From Ruminococcus flavefaciens (GTDB lineage Bacteria > Bacillota > Clostridia > Oscillospirales > Ruminococcaceae), in NCBI GenBank assembly GCA_002371825.1, contig DFHF01000041.1, forward strand, positions 1 through 35,033: a DNA stretch of 35,033 bases. The letters run 5' to 3'. The position numbers and the translations under genes were made by a program. Positions 29,492-35,033 of this stretch are shown in pieces; positions within the stretch are counted from its first letter, which is position 1; each line of letters starts with the position of its first letter. The notes below the pieces were generated by a model that saw nothing but the letters and a program-made list of their open reading frames with translations, was not told the origin of the DNA and did not search any database.

Positions 29492-30988
29492 ATGAATGCA
29501 TTCAAGAGGTTCGCCCTCATTCTCATGAGCTGCTGCGTCATGCTGTCGGGCTGCGGCAGGGCTAACGAAAGCGAAGACAGTGCCCCGGATGGTATCATCG
29601 AAATAACGCCTACAACTCAGGCAGAGGAAATGCCTGAGGAATATGACGACTATGACTACAACAATTTCAGGACTCCCAGTACTACCACTTATACCCCGGA
29701 CTTTCTTCTCACCACTACCACCATGGCAAAGCGGAGAGGAAATGTCTATGTAGCCTCTGCAAGTCCTGCTCCAAGAATAAGAACTGTTACAACAGCACAG
29801 GTCGTTACTCTGACGGGAACTCATACTACCGTTTCAGGAACTTCCGCTGCGGTAACTACGCATATCACTGCTGCCACAGGCACTTTCAGAACAGTAACCA
29901 CTACTGCGGCTGTAAAAAGTACCTCCGTGCAGACTACTACCACCAGACTCAGCCAGACTGCTCCTGCAACTGTTACAACAGCCACGGTCACAACATATCA
30001 GGGAATATCACCGGCAGATCAGCTTAAAAAGCTTACGCTCCGCCAGAAGGTCTCCCAGATGTTCATAGCTTCACCGGATCAGCTCTCAGGCGTTAAAAAA
30101 GCCACCGCAGCTAACACCACGATGAAGCGTACCCTGGCAGATACTCCGGTGGGAGGCATTATTTTTACAGAGGATAATCTTACTTCAAAAAAACAGCTTG
30201 CTGCTCTTCTGGCAAATATATCCGTATATCTGGATCGGTCCTGCGGCATCGGACCCATGACTGCTGTCCGGGAAGAGGGCGGAGATGCCTCTCCCGTATC
30301 TGAAAAGCTCCTGACCTCAGGCTTCTATGAGCCTGCTGTTTACGGCCGTGAAAATGATCCTGAACACGTTTACTCCATCGGAAAAACTATGGGTACCGAT
30401 CTCAGCAAGCTGGGCTTCAAGCTCAATCTTGCTCCGCCTGCCGATCTTAGCAGCAGCGGCTACAGCTCTGATGAGCATATCACCGCAGAGCTTGTAAAAA
30501 ATATGATCCGTGGACTTAAGGAATCCGGAGTTTATGCTGCTACCGGAAACTTCCCGGGTACGGAAATGCGCTCCGGAAGAACACTCAAGCAGCTCCGGGC
30601 TGTGGAGTTCCTTCCCTTCAAAGCCGCTGTTGAAGAAGGTGTCAGCTTCATCAGTATGGGACATCAGAGAGTCTCAGGATTCGGCGACAGCCTCCCCGCA
30701 GACCTTTCTCCTAAAGCTGTGAGCTGCATCAGGAATGATATTGGATTCAACGGTGTCATTATAAGCGGAAATATGAGCGATGATGTCATAACAGAAAAGT
30801 ATTCATCCGGAGAAGCTGCCGCAGCCTCCATAAAGGCCGGTACTGATCTGATACTTCTCCCTGCCGACCTTAACGATGCTGTGGATACAGTATGCAAAGC
30901 TGTCGAAAGCGGAGAGATCTCCGAGGAAAGGATAAATGAAAGCGTCCTTCGTATCCTGACGGTCAAAAAGGCGATGGGTACATTCTGA
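29492..30988 (+). CDS. GH3-like lipoprotein, probably catalytically inactive
   Basis: 498 residues. Lipoprotein signal with lipobox LSGC (Cys21), an acidic then Thr/Ser-rich spacer (about 25-168), and a GH3 N-terminal-type TIM barrel (about 170-498) of the NagZ (beta-N-acetylglucosaminidase) type: LTLRQKVSQMFI, GGIIFTEDNL, REEGG, LGFKLNLAPPADL. The signature residues are missing: NagZ's KHFPGHG is GNFPGTE (352-358), and the SDDL/SDNM strand that carries the Asp nucleophile reads IISGNMSDD, with Gly426. It is therefore probably a non-catalytic binder of cell-wall or glycan fragments, or an enzyme with changed chemistry. AAAGGAGGAG precedes the start, and a terminator follows. Confidence 0.85.
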   Translation: MNAFKRFALILMSCCVMLSGCGRANESEDSAPDGIIEITPTTQAEEMPEEYDDYDYNNFRTPSTTTYTPDFLLTTTTMAKRRGNVYVASASPAPRIRTVTTAQVVTLTGTHTTVSGTSAAVTTHITAATGTFRTVTTTAAVKSTSVQTTTTRLSQTAPATVTTATVTTYQGISPADQLKKLTLRQKVSQMFIASPDQLSGVKKATAANTTMKRTLADTPVGGIIFTEDNLTSKKQLAALLANISVYLDRSCGIGPMTAVREEGGDASPVSEKLLTSGFYEPAVYGRENDPEHVYSIGKTMGTDLSKLGFKLNLAPPADLSSSGYSSDEHITAELVKNMIRGLKESGVYAATGNFPGTEMRSGRTLKQLRAVEFLPFKAAVEEGVSFISMGHQRVSGFGDSLPADLSPKAVSCIRNDIGFNGVIISGNMSDDVITEKYSSGEAAAASIKAGTDLILLPADLNDAVDTVCKAVESGEISEERINESVLRILTVKKAMGTF

Positions 30989-30998
30989 TAAAAAATCA

Positions 30999-31034
30999 AA
31001 CCGGCATTCTGGATCAACAGGATGCCGGTTTTTT
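30999..31034 (+). terminator. Terminator of the GH3-like gene
   Basis: AACCGGCATTCTG, short loop, CAGGATGCCGGTT, then TTTT: a strong stem with one mismatch, ten bases after the stop codon. Confidence 0.88.
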
Positions 31035-31046
31035 ATAAGGCTGTGC

Positions 31047-31087
31047 AGGGAGAACTCTCTTTAAAAGAAGTCTCCCTTATTTTTTTC
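31047..31087. terminator. Second terminator, between the GH3-like and DUF4317 genes
   Basis: AGGGAGA and TCTCCCT pair around a loop of about 18 bases, extended by CT/AG past a bulge, followed by TATTTTTTT on plus. It lies between two convergent genes. Confidence 0.6.
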
Positions 31088-31088
31088 A

Positions 31089-32219
31089 TCAATTAAGAGT
31101 AACAGGCAGACCGTTTATCTCGATAGTCGGGTCATCGATATCGATAAGCAGACATCTTCTGCCCTCAATAACACTTGTTCTCACCTTGTCCGCAGCAGAG
31201 GGCTTGATATTGACTGTTATTCCCGGAGAAACGAGAACTGTCTTATTCTCAACAAGATTTGCCGCTGTGAGAGGAGCTTTTCCGCAGACCTTCTCATAGA
31301 CAGGCTCGACCATGTTGACTCTCTCCTCAGGAAGACCTATATCGCTGAGTATCTCCTTTATCTGAAGAGGCTCGATAACTGCATTGTCAGTATCGTCCTT
31401 GCTTTCCTCAACTACCTCCTGTATCTTATCGTTTACAGTTTTTATGAGAGTGTAGTCAAGATCATCGCCCACTACCGACTTCAGAATACTCTGGAAGCTT
31501 GACTTTTCATTGTCAGCAGACATTACAAAGCTGCATCCAAGGACCTCCTCTATGATAGAGATATTCGGCTGCTTTGCATTCTTTGAATAGTACATCACAT
31601 GGTTGATGTCACTGCTCCTGTTGCTGAATACAGGGAAAAGAAAGCCGTCTGAGGGTGACTTGCTGATTATAAGCTCTGTATTGAGCTTCTTTGTTATCTC
31701 GTTGTTAAATGAATCAAAAACAAATCCGTCGCTGGATGTATTAACAGGACATATGGCTGTGAGAAGATAGCGGTATATCTCATCCTCACCCTCTGCAAAT
31801 TCGTCGTTCTTGTCCTTCTTGCGGACTGTATATGTGCAGTATGCGGTAATGACTGCGATAGGCCCTTCTATAGCTATGCGGTCAGCAATGTGATTGAGGA
31901 ACTCCTCACAGACAATGTCATCCTTCAGCTCTGAGGTGAGAAGGGTATAGAGTATGTTCTGAGGCCTGCCCTCCTCATATGCCTCATTGGGAAACTCATA
32001 TTCCACAAAAGACTTTCCCACATTTGTATTCAGCACCTTTTTCAGAGTCTCGTCATAGACATCGTGCTCCTCAACAGGCATGGTAAGACATGAACTTGTA
32101 TGATGATATCTCAGATTCTTCTCTGCATCGATAAAAGCTGTGAGTACACGCTCCATTATAAAAAATCCGCTCTTATCAGAAAAATTCTTTTTGATCTCTG
32201 CTGTTTCCTTTTTATTCAT
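31089..32219 (-). CDS. DUF4317 family protein of unknown function
   Basis: 376 residues, no signal peptide and no membrane segment. The N-terminus MNKKETAEIKKNFSDKSGFF and the following Cys-poor, acidic sequence match the DUF4317 family, common in Clostridia and with no assigned function. Possible landmarks: an alpha-rich middle (about 235-300) and a beta-rich end with LIDIDDPTIEINGLPVTLN. The gene is single, with its own promoter, convergent with the GH3-like lipoprotein. I cannot propose a role. The start is supported by AAAGGAG seven bases upstream. Confidence 0.85.
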   Translation of the reverse strand: MNKKETAEIKKNFSDKSGFFIMERVLTAFIDAEKNLRYHHTSSCLTMPVEEHDVYDETLKKVLNTNVGKSFVEYEFPNEAYEEGRPQNILYTLLTSELKDDIVCEEFLNHIADRIAIEGPIAVITAYCTYTVRKKDKNDEFAEGEDEIYRYLLTAICPVNTSSDGFVFDSFNNEITKKLNTELIISKSPSDGFLFPVFSNRSSDINHVMYYSKNAKQPNISIIEEVLGCSFVMSADNEKSSFQSILKSVVGDDLDYTLIKTVNDKIQEVVEESKDDTDNAVIEPLQIKEILSDIGLPEERVNMVEPVYEKVCGKAPLTAANLVENKTVLVSPGITVNIKPSAADKVRTSVIEGRRCLLIDIDDPTIEINGLPVTLN

Positions 32220-32248
32220 ATGTATCTCCTTTCGGGTATTGCTTTAAT

Positions 32249-32277
32249 ATTATACCTCATACCGGCAAAAAAATCAA
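32249..32277 (-). promoter_or_regulatory. Promoter of the DUF4317 gene
   Basis: On the minus strand TTGATT (32272-32277), 17 bases, TATAAT (32249-32254), the same -35 hexamer as the two kinase promoters. Confidence 0.75.
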
Positions 32278-32356
32278 GGCTCAATTGGGAGTATCCATCG
32301 CAAAAATCGTCATACTGCGGCCATGCCTGACATATAATAAAGCTGAGGTGAAACAT

Positions 32357-33505
32357 ATGAAACGATTGATTCTGCTCCTTGCTATCCCCGCACTTTTCTC
32401 CTGCTCGGCACAGCCTGTATCTTCTGAGGAGACAAGCCTGCTCTCCAAAGAGCCACTGGTTCAGGAAAGTCAGCCGCCGGCAAATGAAGTGGCTGACAGC
32501 AGGTCTCCCATAAACTTTAAAAGGCAGACGGGACGCTGGCTGCCCTATCTTGAATACCCTGAACTTATGACAGGACGGTCAGCTGAACAGTTCCGCAATG
32601 CTGTCAGGGATAGATTCTCTCAGGCCGCAGAGGATGGTGTAAATACCGTCTACGTCCATGTCCGCCCTACCGGAGATGCATACTACAGCTCCTCACTCTT
32701 TCCACCCGGAACTGCCCTGGACGGCGAATATGATCCTCTGAAAATAATGGTGGATGAGGCTCACAGCCTGGGACTTTCTATCCATGCCTGGATAAATCCT
32801 CTCCGCCTTCAGACAGAGGAGGATATGAAGAATATCCCAGAGAGCTATATCACCAGGCAATGGGCCGATCAGCAGAAATTTGCAAGGCTCGTAAACGGAC
32901 GTTGGTATCTTGTACCGGCCTACAAGGAGGTGCGGGAGCTGATAAACCGTGAGGTCAGTGAGATCCTTGATAACTACAGCGTTGACGGGATCCATATCGA
33001 CGACTACTTCTATCCCACTGTCTCTCCGGATTTTGACGGTGAAGCCTTTGCTGCTTCCGGAAGCTCTGACCTTGATAAATGGAGGCTAAGCAATATCACA
33101 GAAATGGTAAAAGGGATATATGATACTGTAAAAGCCGGGGATGACAGGATACTGTTCGGAATAAGCCCGCAGGGAAGCATTCCCGCAAATTACAATTCAC
33201 AATATGCTGATGTAAGATTATGGGCCGGACAAAAAGGCTACTGCGATTACATCCTTCCGCAGATCTATTTCGGCTTCCGGAATGAGACCGCTCCCTTTGA
33301 AAAAACTCTCCGTGAATGGGAGGATATCCGTGGCAGCAGCGGAGTTTCCCTGATAATAGGTCTTGCCGGATATAAGACCGGAAAAGAAGACCAATGGGCC
33401 GGAGCTGCCGGTGAGCTTGAATGGATAGAGGATGCTGACATAATCGAAAAACAGATAAACGCTGTGGAAAATTCCTCAGCAGACGGTTACTCAGTTTACT
33501 ATTAA
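32357..33505 (+). CDS. Glycoside hydrolase-like (GHL10/DUF187) lipoprotein
   Basis: 382 residues from the ATG at 32357 with GAGGTGA upstream; the frame is open further left but without a ribosome site. Lipoprotein signal with lipobox LFSC (Cys16), a linker (about 18-50), then a GHL10-type (DUF187/FenI-YngK) TIM barrel: GVNTVYVHVRPTGDAYY, HSLGLSIHAWINPLR, DNYSVDGIHIDDYFYP, ILFGISPQG, CDYILPQIYFGF. The HIDDYFYP acids are the likely active site. Members are thought to act on cell-wall or exopolysaccharide glycans, but activities are poorly established. The chain stops at ADGYSVYY, somewhat earlier than I would expect for the family. A TATAAT at 32333 may be the -10 box, but its -35 is unclear. 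Confidence 0.87.
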   Translation: MKRLILLLAIPALFSCSAQPVSSEETSLLSKEPLVQESQPPANEVADSRSPINFKRQTGRWLPYLEYPELMTGRSAEQFRNAVRDRFSQAAEDGVNTVYVHVRPTGDAYYSSSLFPPGTALDGEYDPLKIMVDEAHSLGLSIHAWINPLRLQTEEDMKNIPESYITRQWADQQKFARLVNGRWYLVPAYKEVRELINREVSEILDNYSVDGIHIDDYFYPTVSPDFDGEAFAASGSSDLDKWRLSNITEMVKGIYDTVKAGDDRILFGISPQGSIPANYNSQYADVRLWAGQKGYCDYILPQIYFGFRNETAPFEKTLREWEDIRGSSGVSLIIGLAGYKTGKEDQWAGAAGELEWIEDADIIEKQINAVENSSADGYSVYY

Positions 33506-33562
33506 ATACAAGATTATGCAATTAGTCGAGTTTGAACAAGTCGGAATTGTAATATTCGTATA

Positions 33563-33591
33563 TTGAAAAGAGGGGAAATATGTGGTATAAT
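33563..33591 (+). promoter_or_regulatory. Promoter of the DUF4234 gene
   Basis: TTGAAA (33563-33568), 17 bases, TATAAT (33586-33591) with TGTGG just before it (extended -10). Confidence 0.82.
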
Positions 33592-33620
33592 TGAGAAAAT
33601 AATATATTGGGGGTAAAGCC

Positions 33621-34220
33621 ATGATTTGCAGTAATTGCGGAAGTGAATTCAACGGTAAGTTTTGTCCTAACTGTGGTTCACCAGCAGAAAACTATTCATC
33701 AAACGCTCCGTCTCCTTACGGACAGCCGCAGCAGTACGGTCAGCAGGGATATAACCAGCAGCAGTATGGCCAGAATGGATACGGCCAGCAGCAGTACGGT
33801 CAGCAGGGATACGGATACAACGGTTACAACCAGGGAAATGTTTACCGTGGACCAGATAATATGGGCAGCGGAATGTCCGGTGTTCAGATACGTTCCATTG
33901 CTACCTGCATCATACTCAGCATAATCACCTGCGGTATCTACGCAATAATCTGGTTCATCAACCTGACAGATGACACAAACAGACTCTCACAGGAGCCTTC
34001 GCCAACAACAGGCGGTACAGCGTTCCTGCTTAGTATCATAACCTGCGGAATCTACTCATTATACTGGGCATATAAGCAGGGTGAAAGACTTGAGCGTGTT
34101 CGTGCTTCAAGAGGACTTGCTCCTGGAAGCCTTCCTGTACTCTACCTTGTACTCAGTGTATTTGGCTTAAATATAGTTGCATACGCTCTTATGCAGAACG
34201 AGATAAACACTCTTGCTTAA
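33621..34220 (+). CDS. Zinc-ribbon, YGQ-rich, DUF4234 membrane protein
   Basis: 199 residues. An N-terminal zinc ribbon with two CxxCG pairs (CSNCGSEF...KFCPNCGS, Cys3/6 and 15/18); a low-complexity stretch (about 28-78) built of YGQQQYGQQGYG-like units; and a DUF4234 region (about 90-195) with three hydrophobic segments, two containing the near-identical SIITCGIYAIIWF and SIITCGIYSLYW. Bacterial zinc-ribbon-plus-membrane proteins of this kind are common in Firmicutes, with unknown function. The start is at 33621 with GGGGGT upstream. It is followed by a terminator, then a DUF2752 gene. Confidence 0.88.
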   Translation: MICSNCGSEFNGKFCPNCGSPAENYSSNAPSPYGQPQQYGQQGYNQQQYGQNGYGQQQYGQQGYGYNGYNQGNVYRGPDNMGSGMSGVQIRSIATCIILSIITCGIYAIIWFINLTDDTNRLSQEPSPTTGGTAFLLSIITCGIYSLYWAYKQGERLERVRASRGLAPGSLPVLYLVLSVFGLNIVAYALMQNEINTLA

Positions 34221-34226
34221 TAACAT

Positions 34227-34254
34227 GAACTGCTCATTACGAGCAGTTCTTTTA
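34227..34254 (+). terminator. Terminator or attenuator after the DUF4234 gene
   Basis: GAACTGCTC, 5-base loop, GAGCAGTTC, then TTTTAT. The T-run is short and the DUF2752 start codon follows only about 10 bases later, so read-through into that gene is likely. Confidence 0.72.
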
Positions 34255-34261
34255 TATTGGT

Positions 34262-34630
34262 ATGAAAATAAATAAGATAAAACTAAAAAAAGTCCTGCGG
34301 ATACTTGGGCTGGGATTCTGCTACTATCTGTTCATAACAGCTACAGGACTTTCGGTCCCATGCCCTATGAGAAGATTGAGCCATGGGCATATCCATTGTC
34401 CCGGCTGCGGTATCTCAAGGATGTGTATAAGTCTTGCCGGGCTCGACTTTAAAAAAGCCTTTTACTGGAATCCGGTAATATTCTGCCTCACACCCGTCTG
34501 GCTCTTTGACATCGTTCTCTGGTTACTGGACAAGGGCAAGCGATTTATCTATATAACAGAAGTTATATCCATAGTCCTGCTTGTGATCTTCTTTATCATA
34601 AGAAATCTCCCGGTGTGGCCTTTATACTGA
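34262..34630 (+). CDS. DUF2752 membrane protein
   Basis: 122 residues, three hydrophobic segments (about 12-32, 77-91, 97-114). The DUF2752 signature is present: PCPMRR, then HCPGCGISRMCISL, and FYWNPVIF, i.e. C-x-C-P-G-C-G-x-S/T-R and the NP motif. Function unknown. It starts with a weak ribosome site (TTGGT) right after the DUF4234 terminator and has no visible promoter of its own, so it probably depends on read-through. DUF2752 and DUF4234 proteins are often neighbours in Firmicutes, to my recollection. Confidence 0.88.
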   Translation: MKINKIKLKKVLRILGLGFCYYLFITATGLSVPCPMRRLSHGHIHCPGCGISRMCISLAGLDFKKAFYWNPVIFCLTPVWLFDIVLWLLDKGKRFIYITEVISIVLLVIFFIIRNLPVWPLY

Positions 34631-34635
34631 AAAAA

Positions 34636-34661
34636 GCCTTTAAGAGCCTTCTTAAAGGCTG
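34636..34661. terminator. Hairpin/terminator after DUF2752
   Basis: AGCCTTTAAG, 6-base loop, CTTAAAGGCT. The T-run is on the minus strand; on plus it is a plain stem six bases after the stop codon. Confidence 0.6.
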
Positions 34662-34701
34662 AATTTATAGATAAAAAAGAACAAACCGAATACCAGCAAA
34701 G

Positions 34702-34735
34702 CAGGCGGATGCTACAAAGTGTCCGCCTGTTTTTT
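34702..34735 (+). terminator. Terminator after DUF2752
   Basis: CAGGCGGA (34702-34709), 12-base loop, TCCGCCTG (34722-34729), then TTTTTT. Confidence 0.88.
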
Positions 34736-34765
34736 GATGAAAAGGGAGAAAAAATATAAAATGTA

Positions 34766-34794
34766 TTGGCATAATGATTAAGCAATGTTAAAAT
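34766..34794 (+). promoter_or_regulatory. Promoter of the terminal small transcript
   Basis: TTGGCA (34766-34771), 17 bases, TAAAAT (34789-34794). It would start RNA near 34801, after the DUF2752 terminator. Confidence 0.65.
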
Positions 34795-34833
34795 GTATGT
34801 ACCTTTTAAATAAAAAGTGTGGGGGGCAAGGGT

Positions 34834-34935
34834 ATGGGAAACAGTGTATATTTAGTTAATATATATATTGTAAAAAAGACTAACTCTGCCCTGCCGACAA
34901 TTTCATATGGTAATAAAGCGTATTTCGCAGGATAA
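34834..34935 (+). CDS. Possible 33-residue small protein
   Basis: An ATG at 34834 opens 33 codons: MGNSVYLVNIYIVKKTNS followed by ALPTISYGNKAYFAG and TAA. A GGGGGG tract seven bases upstream could serve as a weak ribosome site. The first half is hydrophobic (VYLVNIYIV), the second polar. It matches nothing I recognise. The frame may be accidental and the transcript (promoter 34766, terminator 34915-34961) a non-coding RNA: GGCAAGGG (34825-34832) can pair with CCCTGCC (34889-34895) around an AT-rich loop, a fold that would include the start codon. Confidence 0.35.
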   Translation: MGNSVYLVNIYIVKKTNSALPTISYGNKAYFAG

Positions 34936-34961
34936 CTATGTCCGGTGAGGTGCGCTTTTTT
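34915..34961 (+). terminator. Possible terminator of the terminal small transcript
   Basis: AAAGCG (34915-34920) and CGCTTT (34953-34958) can pair, with an inner GGA/TCC stem, followed by TTTTTTG. The loop is long for a classical terminator, so this is moderate evidence. Confidence 0.5.
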
Positions 34962-34980
34962 GTATTAAATTAAAAAAGAA

Positions 34981-35006
34981 AAAAGGACTGCAATTGCAGT
35001 CCTTTT
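34981..35006. terminator. Perfect palindromic bidirectional terminator
   Basis: AAAAGGACTGCAA followed by its exact complement, TTGCAGTCCTTTT: 26 bases, fully self-complementary. It probably terminates the small transcript and/or a minus-strand gene beyond the window. The last 27 bases show no readable gene. Confidence 0.75.
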
Positions 35007-35033
35007 GTATTTGTACCGGCGCTGATCTACTTT

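Noticed and set aside
34801..34966. Possible riboswitch (FMN, c-di-GMP, THF, raiA-type) before the window end
   Set aside because: None of the consensus elements I can recall match convincingly, so it is reported only as an unidentified short transcript.

Overview
The window looks like a chromosomal segment of a cellulolytic Ruminococcus (Ruminococcaceae, Firmicutes). Grounds: secreted proteins with dockerins and long threonine-only linkers of the R. flavefaciens/R. champanellensis style, a GH9-CBM3c-dockerin cellulase, consensus sigma-A promoters, AGGAGG ribosome sites, and Clostridia-typical small families (DUF4317, TSCPD protein, OhrR, rubredoxin). The genus is an inference from protein style; no alignment was run.

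Layout. (1) 1-86: 5' end of rpsL on the minus strand, continuing outside the window. (2) 264-5752, minus strand: three tightly spaced genes (20-21 bp gaps) for secreted proteins that combine cohesin-like domains, poly-Thr linkers and a near-identical C-terminal dockerin with a shared tail. One has one odd cohesin-like domain, one has a single cohesin-like domain, and the third is a 1134-residue scaffoldin candidate with three cohesin-like and three Ig-like domains. They read as a scaffoldin/adaptor operon, directly downstream of trkA-trkH (5794-8609). (3) 8985-10449, plus strand: a MIF-like tautomerase, then a secreted dockerin protein with a lysozyme-like catalytic domain (GH124 candidate). 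(4) 10566-12107: lipoprotein penicillin-binding transpeptidase. (5) 12453-13637: peroxide operon gpx, TSCPD protein, ohrR, behind a perfect sigma-A promoter with a probable operator. (6) 13789-18761, minus: Ser/Thr kinase with extracellular C-type lectin domain, double-FHA ABC ATPase, ABC permease and PP2C phosphatase. A second, divergent kinase follows (19076-21550) with an extracellular BIG2 and a propeller-like domain. (7) 22006-24417: GH9-CBM3c-dockerin cellulase. (8) 24535-27897: divergent coaX and coaBC, a D-2-hydroxyacid dehydrogenase overlapping coaBC by 4 bp, and a rubredoxin too short for usual ORF cut-offs. (9) 27945-34630: amidohydrolase, NUDIX hydrolase, a GH3-like lipoprotein lacking its catalytic residues, DUF4317, a GHL10-type lipoprotein, a zinc-ribbon/YGQ-rich/DUF4234 membrane protein and a DUF2752 protein. 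(10) 34766-35006: a promoter-to-terminator unit of about 170 nt with only a 33-codon ORF, either a small protein or an unrecognised RNA.

Two systems stand out. The scaffoldin cluster, together with two enzymes carrying different dockerin types, implies a multi-specificity cellulosome. The kinase/FHA-ABC/phosphatase cluster looks like a phospho-regulated exporter whose input domains face outside the cell, one of them a lectin fold. Intergenic regions are mostly explained by promoters, inverted repeats and terminators. No tRNA, rRNA, CRISPR array or insertion sequence was seen.
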